The notes beneath the pieces are model-generated. The model was not told the DNA's origin. It worked only from the letters and a program-made list of their open reading frames with translations, and searched no databases. Positions 1 through 8,552 of a stretch of DNA of 64,000 bases are shown in pieces. The DNA comes from Stella humosa (GTDB taxonomy: Bacteria; Pseudomonadota; Alphaproteobacteria; ATCC43930; Allostellaceae), in assembly GCF_006738645.1 (NCBI RefSeq), contig NZ_AP019700.1:1686001-1750000 (forward strand), in the 5' to 3' direction. Position 1 is the stretch's first letter. Each line of letters begins with the position of its first letter. The position numbers and the translations under genes were made by a program.

Positions 1-440
1 GTGAAGCGGCAGCCCACGCCCTGCACCTGGGCCTTGCCATCGCAGCCGATGCCCGCCTGCTCGGCCCGCTGCGAGACGATGGCGCAGCTCCAGTATTGCG
101 AGCAGGTGACCACGCCGTCGCAGCGCAGGTTCACCGTGATCGAGACGCGCCAGCTGCAATAGACGGGCGACAGGGCGGTGCGATGCTGGAAATGCACGTC
201 CCGGGTCTTGATGATGTGGCCGCCGCTGCCTTCGGTGGGGAAGGGGCCGTACAGGTCGCCGGATTGCCCCGATGCGACGACGGCTGAGCCGGCGATCTCG
301 TCGACGACGCCCTTGCCCGCCAGCGATGCCGGCATCCGGTTGGTGAAGGTGAACTGCAGGCGATCCTCGGCCAGCGCCGGGGTGGCCGGCATGATCGTCA
401 GAACCAGGGCGGCGGCGGTCCATCGCGAATGGCTTCTCAC
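1..440 (-). CDS. Secreted protein of unknown function, C-terminus cut by window edge
   Basis: The visible 146 codons begin at a GTG preceded by GGAGGACAGGG, a strong ribosome site. The first about 24 residues form a signal peptide (charged start, AAALVLTIMPATPALA, cleavage near ALA-ED). The rest is a soluble, exported domain with six visible Cys in its second half (for example around YCSW, LRCDG, TCSQYWSC), which suggests disulfides in the periplasm. The stop lies beyond base 1. The gene starts 26 bases after the adaptor gene stop, so it is probably the last visible member of the efflux operon. I do not recognise the family. Confidence 0.7.
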   Translation of the reverse strand, partial: MRSHSRWTAAALVLTIMPATPALAEDRLQFTFTNRMPASLAGKGVVDEIAGSAVVASGQSGDLYGPFPTEGSGGHIIKTRDVHFQHRTALSPVYCSWRVSITVNLRCDGVVTCSQYWSCAIVSQRAEQAGIGCDGKAQVQGVGCRF

Positions 441-466
441 CCCTGTCCTCCTTCGGGCCCGACCGG

Positions 467-2263
467 CTAGGGCCGCACGATCTCGTCACCGGGGTTGAGG
501 CCGGCGGTCACCTCGATCCCCTGGGGCAGGCTGACGCCCAGCGTCGGCTTCACCTCCTGCGGCTCGCCCTGGGCGCCGCGGCGCACCATCAGGCGTGGCC
601 CGTCGGCGGTGCGGCGCAGCAGGTCCGGCGGCACGATGAGTGCTGCGCGGTTCTCGTAAAGAACGATCTCCAGCGTCGCCGACATGCCGATGCGCAGCGC
701 CTGGCGCGCGCTTTCCGGCAGGTTGCGGATGGCGACCAGGACATCGAAACGCGCCCGGGCGGAACGCCCGCCGGCGGCGGCGTTGGCCTGCGAGGACACG
801 GCCGCGACCTCGCCCGCCAGCGGCTGGCCGCCGAAGCCGACCCCTTGCACCACCACCGGCAGGCCGGGGCGGACCCGGCCGACGTCGATCTCGTCGACCT
901 GGCCGCGCACCGATAGCGATGTCAGGTCGCCGATCTCCAGCAGCGTGCGGCCCTGTTCCACGCGGCTGCCGACGACGATGTCGCGGCTGGCGGACCCGCC
1001 GCCTTCGCCGCCGCTGCTGGCGGCTGCCGCCCGCGGCCGCAGCGCCACGCCCGACACCGGGGCGATGATGCGCGCACCCGCTAGCTGGCGCACCTGGTCG
1101 GCCAGTTTCTCCTCGACGCTGGCGAGGTCCAGCCGGGCGATCGTGACCTGCTCGGACGACCCCTTGCGCAGGGTGGCGGCCAGGTCCTGCTCGGACGAGA
1201 AGACCTGGAGCTCGCTCTGGCTCAGTTGCTGCTGCAGGCTGTCATGCTCCTGCTTGGCGATGATGCCGCGCCGCAGCAGGTCGGCCGCGGTCTGCAACTG
1301 CTGCTGCGCGCGCTCCAGCCCCTGGCGGTTCTGGGCAAGCTGCCGGCGCGCGCGCTGCACCTCGTTGCCGCGCTCCCAGCCCAGCAGTTCGTCGACCTTG
1401 GCACGCGCGTTCATCGTGGCCACCACCGACTTGCGCCGTTCGCGCTCGATCTCGGCCCCCTCCAGGCGGACCAGTTCCTGGCCCTGCTCGACGCGCGAGC
1501 CATAGACGAAGTCGCGGGCCAGGATCTCCCCGGCGAAGGGGGCGGTGACCTCGACCACCTTGCCGGGCTCGATCGTGCCGGTAACGCTGGTCGTCTGGCG
1601 CAGCGGGCGCGGCTGGACGACGAAGCCCGAGGGTGCGGTGCCGGCGGCGGCCGTGGGCCGGCGGATATCGGGCGGCTGAGCGGCGGTCCAGGCATAGAAG
1701 GCGGCACCGCCGACGACGAACACCGCCATGCCGAGCGCGATCAGGCCCAGGCTGCGCACCCGGCGCTTGGCCTGGTCGAGCGAGCGGGTCTTTTCCTCCA
1801 GCCCGCGATAGGCCTCGGTCAGGTTGTCGTTGCGCGCGCGCAACTCCTCGGCCAGGCGCTGCTCGGAGGCGCGCAGGATGGCGGTCTCGGTGATGTCGTC
1901 GATGACCAGGACGACCCCTTCGGTCGTGCCGCCGTCGCCGCGCAGCAGGTTGGCGCGCAGGTCGAGGACGCGCCGCCGCCCGTTCGAATGGTACTCGACC
2001 TCGCGGTGGTAGCGGCCGGAGACGTCGTAGCTGGCCTCGACGATGGCGTCGGTCAGGGCTTCGTTGGCCGGGTCGTCGAGCAGCAGGGCGACCAGGCTCT
2101 CGCCGGTCAGCCGGTCCGCCTCCATGCCGATGATCTGGCCGGCGCGCTGGTTGATCGCGGTCACCCGGCCCTCGGCGTCGAGCGTGACGACACCGCTGGT
2201 CATGCTTTCGACGACGCGCAACGCGTGCTCGGAGCCCGGCCGCGGGGTTTGCTGGTCGACCAT
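467..2263 (-). CDS. PAS domain fused to HlyD/MacA-type periplasmic adaptor
   Basis: 598 residues. Residues about 15-125 read as a PAS sensor domain (SGVVTLDAEGRVTAINQRAG and, near 116-124, GVVLVIDDI). A charged coiled coil follows (130-168), then one membrane span (about 172-193). Residues about 224-598 are a membrane-fusion protein: the half-lipoyl motif TGTIEPGKVVEVTAPFAGEI, a long Gln/Arg-rich coiled-coil hairpin and a beta-barrel tail ending GLNPGDEIVRP. Such adaptors link an inner-membrane ABC pump to a TolC channel. The PAS part is predicted cytoplasmic and is not normal for MacA/HlyD proteins, which are usually about 350-400 residues. The ATG overlaps the tolC-like stop (TGATG), so the two are translationally coupled. 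Confidence 0.85.
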   Translation of the reverse strand: MVDQQTPRPGSEHALRVVESMTSGVVTLDAEGRVTAINQRAGQIIGMEADRLTGESLVALLLDDPANEALTDAIVEASYDVSGRYHREVEYHSNGRRRVLDLRANLLRGDGGTTEGVVLVIDDITETAILRASEQRLAEELRARNDNLTEAYRGLEEKTRSLDQAKRRVRSLGLIALGMAVFVVGGAAFYAWTAAQPPDIRRPTAAAGTAPSGFVVQPRPLRQTTSVTGTIEPGKVVEVTAPFAGEILARDFVYGSRVEQGQELVRLEGAEIERERRKSVVATMNARAKVDELLGWERGNEVQRARRQLAQNRQGLERAQQQLQTAADLLRRGIIAKQEHDSLQQQLSQSELQVFSSEQDLAATLRKGSSEQVTIARLDLASVEEKLADQVRQLAGARIIAPVSGVALRPRAAAASSGGEGGGSASRDIVVGSRVEQGRTLLEIGDLTSLSVRGQVDEIDVGRVRPGLPVVVQGVGFGGQPLAGEVAAVSSQANAAAGGRSARARFDVLVAIRNLPESARQALRIGMSATLEIVLYENRAALIVPPDLLRRTADGPRLMVRRGAQGEPQEVKPTLGVSLPQGIEVTAGLNPGDEIVRP

Positions 2264-3759
2264 CACATCGCCTCCAGCCGGACGCCCCAGGTCTGGAGCG
2301 TGACGCCCAGCACGTCGTCCAGCGCCGTGAGGGCATTGAGATAGCCGATCCGTGCCGAAAGCAGCTCGGTTCGCGTGCGCACCAGGTCGTCCTCGAAGGT
2401 GACGACCTGGAAGTTGCTGCTGCGGCCGGCGCGCAGGCGCTGGCGCTCGATGTCCAGCTTCTGTTCGGACAGCGCCACCGACTGCTGGGCCAGGCGCTGC
2501 TGCTGCCAGCTTATTTCCACTTGGCGCAGCGCGTTGCGTACCTGCACCTCCAGCCGCTGCTCCAGGTCGCGCAGCGACAGCTCCTGCTGCTGCAGGCCGA
2601 TGCGCGCGCTGACGGCGCGCGCCTGGTCGGACAGGTTGGAGATGGGGATGCGCAGCTCCAGCCCGATGCCGACGGCGGGCTCGATGCGGCCGGCGCGGCG
2701 GAAGGTCGACAGCAGCGTGCGATCGCTGGAACTGGTCGACAGGTTGCCGACCGCGTTCAGCTCCCACCGCAAGCCGTCCTCGGCCAGGCGCAGGTTGATC
2801 CGCGCGACATCCACCAGCAGGAAGGCCTGGCGATAGTCCGTGCGGTTGGCGCGCGCGATCTCCAGCGCCTTCGCCAGGTCGATCCGCACCTCCTGGGCCG
2901 TCAGCGTCTCGGTCGGGGTCAGGCCGATGGCGACGTCGAGCGCCAGTATCTGCAACAGGTCGAGCCGGGCGGCATCGAGGCTGTTGCGTGCCGACAGCAG
3001 CGACAGTTCCTGGCGGGCGACGTTGGCCTCGCTTTGCACGATCTCGACCGCCGGCAAGCGGCCCGCCGCCACGAGCTGGCGGTTCACGCCCATCAACTCG
3101 ACCGCGCGGCGCAGCGAATCCTCGGCAATCTTCACCTGCTCGCCTGCCTGCATCAGGCTGCGATAGGACTGGATCGCCAGCACGATGGCGCCGGTCACCG
3201 ACCGCTCGGTGCCCAGCGTCTGGATGCGGCGGTTGATCCGGCTGATCTCCAGGCTGGCGGTGGCGACGTCGCTGCCGGCGCCGCGCAGCAGCGGCTGGAG
3301 GATCGTCAGGTCGACCGACTGGTCGTAGGTGGTGCCGCCGTCGCCGAGCTTCAGGAAGGAGCCCGAGGCCGATGCGCGCATCTGCGTGCCGTAGGGCAGG
3401 GCCAGGGACACGCTGGGCGTCCAGCTCCCCAGCACGGTTACCTTTTGTCGCGGGTCGCCGGGCGCGCGCTGCGCGCGGTTGGCGCCCGCCGTCGCCGCCA
3501 GGCCGAACTGCGGGTTGAACTCGTCCTCGGCCACCCGCAGGTTGAAGTCGTCGACGATGCGGCTCAGCAGGACGCTGCGCACGGTGCGGTTGTCCCGCAG
3601 CATCAGGGCGACGGCCTCGGGCAGCGAGATGCTCTTGGTCTGGGCGAAGGCGCCGGTCATGGCCGGCGACTGGGTTTGCGCCTGCGCTGCCGGCACGGCC
3701 AGGCCGGCCCCGAGCAGGAGGGCAGCCGGCAGGAGGGCGGCCAGCAGGCGGGGCAGCAT
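2263..3759 (-). CDS. TolC-like outer-membrane efflux channel
   Basis: 498 residues from the chosen ATG, which has GGAG nine bases upstream and opens a clear signal peptide (MLPRLLAALLPAALLL, cleavage near AQA). An ATG at 3777 that overlaps the permease stop would add six residues and is possible. The mature part has the two-fold heptad-rich helical organisation of OEP/TolC proteins (EISRINRRIQTLGTERSV, and later QQELSLRDLEQRLEVQVRNA), without Cys. It should form the trimeric outer-membrane duct for the ABC pump and adaptor encoded on either side. Family is clear; the exported substrate is not. Confidence 0.85.
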   Translation of the reverse strand: MLPRLLAALLPAALLLGAGLAVPAAQAQTQSPAMTGAFAQTKSISLPEAVALMLRDNRTVRSVLLSRIVDDFNLRVAEDEFNPQFGLAATAGANRAQRAPGDPRQKVTVLGSWTPSVSLALPYGTQMRASASGSFLKLGDGGTTYDQSVDLTILQPLLRGAGSDVATASLEISRINRRIQTLGTERSVTGAIVLAIQSYRSLMQAGEQVKIAEDSLRRAVELMGVNRQLVAAGRLPAVEIVQSEANVARQELSLLSARNSLDAARLDLLQILALDVAIGLTPTETLTAQEVRIDLAKALEIARANRTDYRQAFLLVDVARINLRLAEDGLRWELNAVGNLSTSSSDRTLLSTFRRAGRIEPAVGIGLELRIPISNLSDQARAVSARIGLQQQELSLRDLEQRLEVQVRNALRQVEISWQQQRLAQQSVALSEQKLDIERQRLRAGRSSNFQVVTFEDDLVRTRTELLSARIGYLNALTALDDVLGVTLQTWGVRLEAM

Positions 3760-3773
3760 GGGGAATGCTCCGG

Positions 3774-4952
3774 TCATTCGTACCGCAGGGCCTCGATGGG
3801 GTCGACCCGCGAGGCCTGGCGCGCCGGCAGGTAGCCGAAGACCACGCCGACCACGGCCGAAACACCGGCGCCGAGCGGGATGGCGAGCGGGGCGACGCCG
3901 AAGGTCCAGCCAGCCAGCGAAGAGGCGCCATAGGCGGTGCCGACGCCGATGACCGTGCCGAGGAAGCCGCCCGTCAGCGACAGGCACATGGCCTCGACCA
4001 GGAACATGGTGACGATCGACCGGCGGCGGGCGCCGATCGCCATGCGGATACCGATCTCGCGCCGGCGCTCGGTCACCGCCACCAGCATCACGTTCATCAC
4101 GCCGACGCCGCCCACGATCAGCGAGATCCCGCCGATCGCCCCCAGCAGCAGCGTGTAGAGCCGCATCTGGTTGGCCATCTGCTCGATGATCTGCTCGGCG
4201 CTGCGCGCCTGCACCTGGCGGTTGGGCTGGCCCTGGCGCAGTTGGGCTTCCACCTCGCGGGCGGCCCCGCGCGGGTCGTTGCCGGCGGCGATCCGCAGGA
4301 CGGCCCCGGTCAGGCCCTGGTCCGGCGCCACGCGGCGAAAGGCCGGCACCGACATCAGCAGGGCCTTGTTCATGTCGATCGGGATCAGCGGATTGATGAT
4401 GGCGGGCTTCAGATGGCCGATGATCGTCAGCACCGATCCGTCCGGCCCCGGCAGGCTGCTGCCGATCGGCAGCCCGGTGCCGGCCCGCGTGAACAGGCCG
4501 ACCAGATCGGCACCCGCGACGGCGAACAGCTCCGGCCCGTCGAAGGGCGATGGCGCCCGGCCGGCCGCCAGGCTCAGTTCGGCCGCGACCATGAATTCCG
4601 GCGTGGCGCCGACCAGGATGCCGTACATCGGCGGCTGGCTGCCGGCGGTGAACTGCTCGCTGCGCTGGCCGTAGGCGGCAGCCGTGCCGACCCCGGGCAC
4701 GGTCGTCGGCAGGCCCGATATCTCCTCGGCCGTGAAGCCCGTGTTGAGTTCGCCGTCCGAGCGCGTGGTCAGCGTCACCAGGTCGGTGCCCATCGCCTCG
4801 AACTGGCGCAGCGCCTCCTGGCGGACGATGGCGCCGATATTGACCATGGCGATGACCGAGCCGGTGCCGATGACGATGCCCAGCAGGGCCAGCAGCGAGC
4901 GCTGCTTGTTGCCCGTCAGGTTGCGGAACGCCTCGCCCAGCAGGCGGATCAC
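3774..4952 (-). CDS. MacB/FtsX-type ABC transporter permease
   Basis: 392 residues starting at a GTG that overlaps the ATPase stop (GTGA). Topology is that of MacB permeases: one N-terminal span (about residues 18-42, LLALLGIVIGTGSVIAMVNI), a large periplasmic MacB_PCD domain, then three C-terminal spans beginning near GAIGGISLIVGGVGVMNVML. The conserved ERRREIGIRMAIGA loop and the final tail DPIEALRYE are typical. It should act with the ATPase upstream, the adaptor and the TolC-like channel in exporting a peptide, macrolide-like molecule or lipid-linked compound. Confidence 0.88.
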   Translation of the reverse strand: MIRLLGEAFRNLTGNKQRSLLALLGIVIGTGSVIAMVNIGAIVRQEALRQFEAMGTDLVTLTTRSDGELNTGFTAEEISGLPTTVPGVGTAAAYGQRSEQFTAGSQPPMYGILVGATPEFMVAAELSLAAGRAPSPFDGPELFAVAGADLVGLFTRAGTGLPIGSSLPGPDGSVLTIIGHLKPAIINPLIPIDMNKALLMSVPAFRRVAPDQGLTGAVLRIAAGNDPRGAAREVEAQLRQGQPNRQVQARSAEQIIEQMANQMRLYTLLLGAIGGISLIVGGVGVMNVMLVAVTERRREIGIRMAIGARRRSIVTMFLVEAMCLSLTGGFLGTVIGVGTAYGASSLAGWTFGVAPLAIPLGAGVSAVVGVVFGYLPARQASRVDPIEALRYE

Positions 4953-5728
4953 GCGTGGCCTGCCGACGCCGGGCTGGCGGAAGACGGCTCGAGGGCATGG
5001 TCGAACACGCCGCTGTCGTTGACCAGCAGGCCGTCGCTCATCACCACGCGGCGCGGGCACTGGGCGGCGACATGCGGGTCGTGGGTCACGATCACCAGGG
5101 CCATGCCGTTCTCGCGGTTCAGCGCGCGGAACAGCTCCATCACCTCGGCGCCGGTCTTGGTGTCGAGCGCGCCGGTGGGCTCGTCGGCCAGCAGCAGCCG
5201 CGGCTCGCCGACGATGGCGCGCGCGATGGCGACCCGCTGGCGCTCGCCGCCCGACAGCGCCTGCGGCCGGTGGCCGGAGCGCTTGCCCATGCCGACCCGC
5301 TCCAGCGCCGTCATGGCGCGCCGCCGGCGCTCGGCGTCCGGCACCGCGCGATAGGTCAGCGGCAACTCGACATTCTCGCGGGCGGACAGGCGGGGCAGCA
5401 GGAAGAACTGCTGGAAGACGAAGCCGACCGTGCGGTTGCGGATGTCGGCCAGCCCGTCGGCCGCCACCGTGCCGACATCCAGGCCGTCGATCAGCACCTG
5501 GCCGGAGGTCGGCCGGTCGAGCAGGCCGATCATGTTCATCAGCGTCGTCTTGCCGGAGCCGGACGACCCCATGATGGAGACGATCTCACGCTCCTTCAGC
5601 GTCAGCGTGACGCCCTTGACGATGGGGATCTCGACCGGGCCGACGCGATAGGATTTGTGGACGTCGGCCAGTTCCAGCATGGGCCGGTGCTGGCCCGGCA
5701 GCGGTTGGGAGCGCGGGGAGACAGCCAT
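4949..5728 (-). CDS. MacB/LolD-type ABC transporter ATP-binding protein
   Basis: 259 residues. Walker A GSSGSGKTT, signature LSGGERQRVAIARA, Walker B LLLADEPTGALD and switch His in VIVTHDPH are all intact, so it should hydrolyse ATP. The sequence type (DVHKSYRVGPVEIPIVKGV, FVFQQFFLLPRLSARENVE) is the LolD/MacB subgroup that powers FtsX-type permeases. The start at 5728 gives MAVSPRSQPLPGQ ahead of the domain; an internal ATG at 5680 (MLELADVHK) is a realistic alternative. First gene of a minus-strand efflux operon with overlaps throughout. Confidence 0.88.
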   Translation of the reverse strand: MAVSPRSQPLPGQHRPMLELADVHKSYRVGPVEIPIVKGVTLTLKEREIVSIMGSSGSGKTTLMNMIGLLDRPTSGQVLIDGLDVGTVAADGLADIRNRTVGFVFQQFFLLPRLSARENVELPLTYRAVPDAERRRRAMTALERVGMGKRSGHRPQALSGGERQRVAIARAIVGEPRLLLADEPTGALDTKTGAEVMELFRALNRENGMALVIVTHDPHVAAQCPRRVVMSDGLLVNDSGVFDHALEPSSASPASAGHA

Positions 5729-5963
5729 CGCCGAACCCGATCTCAGCCGATTGACCGGTTCGCCGTGCCGCCCGCCATGTCCGTCACCTTCGCGCCAGGA
5801 ACTGCTGCCAAAACAGGTTGCAACATGGGCCGCCCGTTCGCGCGACTGTATCCGATCCGGTGTGGGCATCCAACATGGGTGTGGGCGTCCGCAGCAGCAC
5901 GCTGCGGATCGGACCAGGAGGCCGAGAAGTTCATTGAGACCGCGGTCACGCATAGGAGTATTG

Positions 5964-5985
5964 TCGCATGTGGCGCGACATGCGA
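5964..5985. promoter_or_regulatory. Perfect 8-bp palindrome upstream of toxin-antitoxin genes
   Basis: TCGCATGT-GGCGCG-ACATGCGA: two perfect 8-base arms with a 6-base spacer, ending 11 bases before the higB-like ATG. Toxin-antitoxin operons of this family are usually repressed by the antitoxin binding such a palindrome over the promoter. The function is inferred from position and symmetry. Confidence 0.5.
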
Positions 5986-5995
5986 TATTTTGGCC

Positions 5996-6274
5996 ATGAT
6001 AGCGTCGTTTAGGCACAAGGGTTTGAAGCGGTACTTCGAGGACGATGATCGGAGCAGGCTGCCGGCAGAGTTGGTCGAGCGGGTCGGCGCGATCCTGGCC
6101 GCACTGGATGCCGCTGCTGCCCCTGAGGATATGAACAGACCGTCTTTCCGGCTGCACCCGCTCAAGGGTGACCGCAAGGGACAATGGGCCGTCACGGTCC
6201 GGGCAAACTGGCGGATCGTGTTCGGCTTTGCAGGCGGGAACGCTATCGACGTTGATTTTGTGGACTATCATTGA
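5996..6274 (+). CDS. higB: HigB/RelE-type toxin
   Basis: 92 residues, the usual length for HigB of the plasmid-maintenance killer group. The sequence (MIASFRHKGLKRYFEDDD, RLHPLKGDRKGQWAVTVRAN, WRIVFGF) has the RelE fold pattern and the conserved basic and aromatic residues expected of a ribosome-dependent mRNA endonuclease. The antitoxin follows 13 bases downstream; toxin-first order is characteristic of higBA. A palindrome sits just upstream. Identity is confident at family level; activity is inferred. Confidence 0.85.
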   Translation: MIASFRHKGLKRYFEDDDRSRLPAELVERVGAILAALDAAAAPEDMNRPSFRLHPLKGDRKGQWAVTVRANWRIVFGFAGGNAIDVDFVDYH

Positions 6275-6287
6275 AAGGAGGCACGAC

Positions 6288-6614
6288 ATGCCGATGAAGA
6301 ACCCACCCCACCCCGGCGAGAGCCTGAAGGACGATTTCGCCGAGCTCGGCCTCTCGGTCGCCGCGGCGGCGGCGGCGCTCGGCATAAGCCGGTCCCAGCT
6401 TCACCGCGTGGTCGCCGGCAGGAGCGATATCTCGCCGGAGCTGGCGCTACGGCTAGAGGTCGTGATCGGCAGCACGGCCGACGCGTGGCTGCGCCAGCAG
6501 GCGGCGTACAACGCGGCCCAGGTGCGCCAGAATGCCGACCAGATCACGAAGGGGCTCAAGAGGGTCGCCCTGCCGGCGGCATCCCGGCCGGAGGTGCCCG
6601 TGAGCCTAGTCTGA
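6288..6614 (+). CDS. higA: HigA-type antitoxin, XRE-family regulator
   Basis: 108 residues; the ATG follows GAAAGGAGG, a very strong ribosome site. Opens with HPGESLKDDFAELGLSV, the HigA signature, followed by a helix-turn-helix (AAAALGISRSQLHRVVAGRS) and the stretch SPELALRLEVVIG. It should neutralise the preceding toxin and repress its own operon. The strong ribosome site would favour antitoxin excess over toxin, as these modules need. Confidence 0.9.
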   Translation: MPMKNPPHPGESLKDDFAELGLSVAAAAAALGISRSQLHRVVAGRSDISPELALRLEVVIGSTADAWLRQQAAYNAAQVRQNADQITKGLKRVALPAASRPEVPVSLV

Positions 6615-6646
6615 AACGAAAGGGATAGCTGCTTGCGGGGATTTGG

Positions 6647-6715
6647 CGGAAGCAAAACTCTAATCAACACCTATTCTTCGTCCGAAACATCTCCTCGATT
6701 CAAAGTTGCTTCCGC
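6647..6715. repeat. Inverted repeat in an AT-richer gap between convergent genes
   Basis: GCGGAAGCAA (6647-6656) and its exact complement TTGCTTCCGC (6706-6715) enclose 49 bases. CTATTCTTC also occurs twice (6671-6679 and 6721-6729). The gap is richer in A and T than its surroundings. It could be a weak terminator for higBA and the permease gene, or the remnant of a small element; no transposase or target duplication is seen. Confidence 0.4.
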
Positions 6716-6771
6716 AAAAGCTATTCTTCAATAGCGAGCCCGCTGTCAGCCGATTGCGACGTCAGTCGAAC

Positions 6772-7614
6772 CTAGCGGATTCCCGCCCGCATGAAGCTCT
6801 GCACGAACTGGCGCTGGAACAGCAGGAAGGCCAGCAGCAGCGGGCCCGACGTGATCAGCGTGGCGGCGGTGATGATCGACCAGTCGATGCCCTGGTCGGT
6901 CGACGAGAATATCTGCAACCCCACCGTCAACGGGCGCGAGCCGACCGAGTTGGTGACGATCAGCGGCCACAGGAAGTTGTTCCAGTGGTGGCTGACCGAG
7001 ACCAGGCCATAGGCGAGGTAGATGGGCTTGGCCAGCGGCACATAGACCCGGAGCAGGATGCGCAGGCTGCCGGCGCCCTCGACGCGGGCGGCCTCGTCCA
7101 GCTCGCGCGGAACGGTCTTGAAGGTCTGGCGCAACAGGAAGATGCCGAAGGCCGAGGCGACGTAGGGCAGGGCGATGGCCGGGATCGAATCGAGCACGCC
7201 CAGCCGGGCCATGGTCCGGTAGTTCTCGACGATCAGGATGTCCGGCATGATCAGCAACTGCATCAGCACCAGGAAGAAGGCGATGTCGGCGCCGAAGAAG
7301 CGGTAGCGGGCAAAGGCATAGGCGGCCAGCGTGCACAGCACGAACTGGCTGACCAGGATCAGCGTGACCAGCGCCACCGTGTTGGCGAAGTAGCGCGCGA
7401 AGGGTGCGGCGTTCCAGGCGTTGGCGAAGTTCTGCAGGGTCAGCGGCGCCGTCAGGTCGAACCGGGTCGAGAACTCGGCCGGGTGGAAGGCGGTCCAGAC
7501 AGCATATACGAGCGGCAGCGCCCACAGGATGGCCAGCGTCCAGGCAGCCGCGGTCTCCAGCCAGCGGCCGATGCCGGCCGGCTCGAACGGCGATAGGCGG
7601 GTATCCGCACTCAT
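6772..7614 (-). CDS. Sugar / glycerol-phosphate ABC permease, MalG/UgpE type
   Basis: 280 residues with about six membrane spans, the first near TLAILWALPLVYAVWTAF. The EAA loop that docks the ATPase is visible (DEAARVEGAGSLRILLR). Start ATG overlaps the stop of the preceding permease (ATGA). Last gene of the operon ATPase - binding protein - MalF-type permease - this gene, all on the minus strand. The family imports sugars, polyols or glycerol phosphodiesters; the substrate cannot be read from the permease. Confidence 0.88.
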   Translation of the reverse strand: MSADTRLSPFEPAGIGRWLETAAAWTLAILWALPLVYAVWTAFHPAEFSTRFDLTAPLTLQNFANAWNAAPFARYFANTVALVTLILVSQFVLCTLAAYAFARYRFFGADIAFFLVLMQLLIMPDILIVENYRTMARLGVLDSIPAIALPYVASAFGIFLLRQTFKTVPRELDEAARVEGAGSLRILLRVYVPLAKPIYLAYGLVSVSHHWNNFLWPLIVTNSVGSRPLTVGLQIFSSTDQGIDWSIITAATLITSGPLLLAFLLFQRQFVQSFMRAGIR

Positions 7615-8486
7615 TGATAGTGGGTCCGCTTCTCGAGGAAGGCGTACTGCGCCAGCGCCACCAGGCCCAGCACCACCACAAGGACCATGGTGAGGGCCGC
7701 GGCATAGCTGGTGTCCCAGAACTTGAAGCCGACCTCGTAGATATAGAAGAGCAGCAGCGAGGTGACGTTGTCCGGCCCGCCGCGGGTCATGACGATGATG
7801 TGGTCGACCAGCCGGAACGAGTTGATGACGGCGTTGATCAGCACGAACATCGTCGTCGGCATCAAGAGCGGCAGCACCACCCGGCGCAGGTAGTAGTGGC
7901 GCGACGCACCCTCCAGCGCGGCTGCCTCGGCCAGGCTGGGCGGGATCTGCTGCAGGGCGGCCAGGTAGAAGATCATGAAGAAGCCGGCTTCCTTCCAGAT
8001 CGCCACCAGGATGACGCAGGCGAGCGCCGTGTCGCGGCTGCCGAGCCAGTTGTGCGAGGGCAGGCCGAACAGGCCCGTCACCTGCTCCAGCAGGCCATAC
8101 TGGGGCGTGTAGAAGAACAGCCAGATATTGGCGACCGCGATCATCGGCAGCACGGTCGGCGTGAAGAAGGCGGTGCGCAGCCAGGTCCGCCCGGCCAGGC
8201 GGTCGTTCACCCAGAGCGCCATCACCATGGCGAGCGCGATCGAGACCGGGATGGTGCCGAGCGCGAACCACAGGTTGTTCACGACCGACTGCCAGAAGAC
8301 CGGGTCGTCGAGCATCACGGCGTAGTTGTCGGTACCGATGAAGCGGGCAGGGCGGCTGCCGCGCGGCGTAGAGTAGAAGCTGTCGACCAGGGTCGCCACG
8401 GCCGGCCAGTGGGTGAACAGCGCCAGGAAGGCGATCGCCGGCAACAGCAGCAGCCAGCCATGGACATGGACGTCTATGCGTCGCAT
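7611..8486 (-). CDS. Sugar / glycerol-phosphate ABC permease, MalF/UgpA type
   Basis: 291 residues, six predicted spans, first near GWLLLLPAIAFLALFTHW. The docking loop is EAAALEGASRHYYLRRVVLP. Conserved N-terminal phrase FIGTDNYAVMLDDPVFWQS is typical of the UgpA/MalF group. It overlaps the next permease by four bases and lies 66 bases after the binding-protein gene, with a strong hairpin in the gap. No clear ribosome site precedes the ATG, which fits re-initiation or hairpin-dependent control. Confidence 0.87.
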   Translation of the reverse strand: MRRIDVHVHGWLLLLPAIAFLALFTHWPAVATLVDSFYSTPRGSRPARFIGTDNYAVMLDDPVFWQSVVNNLWFALGTIPVSIALAMVMALWVNDRLAGRTWLRTAFFTPTVLPMIAVANIWLFFYTPQYGLLEQVTGLFGLPSHNWLGSRDTALACVILVAIWKEAGFFMIFYLAALQQIPPSLAEAAALEGASRHYYLRRVVLPLLMPTTMFVLINAVINSFRLVDHIIVMTRGGPDNVTSLLLFYIYEVGFKFWDTSYAAALTMVLVVVLGLVALAQYAFLEKRTHYQ

Positions 8487-8513
8487 CGGCGATCGGTCCC
8501 GGTCAGGAAGGAG

Positions 8514-8543
8514 GGGGCGGGTGCCGCGCGTGGCACCCGCCCC
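8514..8543 (-). terminator. 12-bp perfect hairpin between binding-protein and permease genes
   Basis: GGGGCGGGTGCC and GGCACCCGCCCC pair perfectly around a 6-base loop. It begins nine bases after the binding-protein stop codon on the minus strand. There is no T-run, so it is more likely a partial terminator or a 3'-end stabiliser that raises the level of binding protein over permeases, an arrangement known from malE-malF. Confidence 0.6.
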
Positions 8544-8552
8544 GTTCCGCTG

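Noticed and set aside
6647-6729. The inverted and direct repeats after higBA as an insertion sequence or integration site
   Set aside because: There is no transposase or integrase reading frame, no tRNA end and no target duplication.
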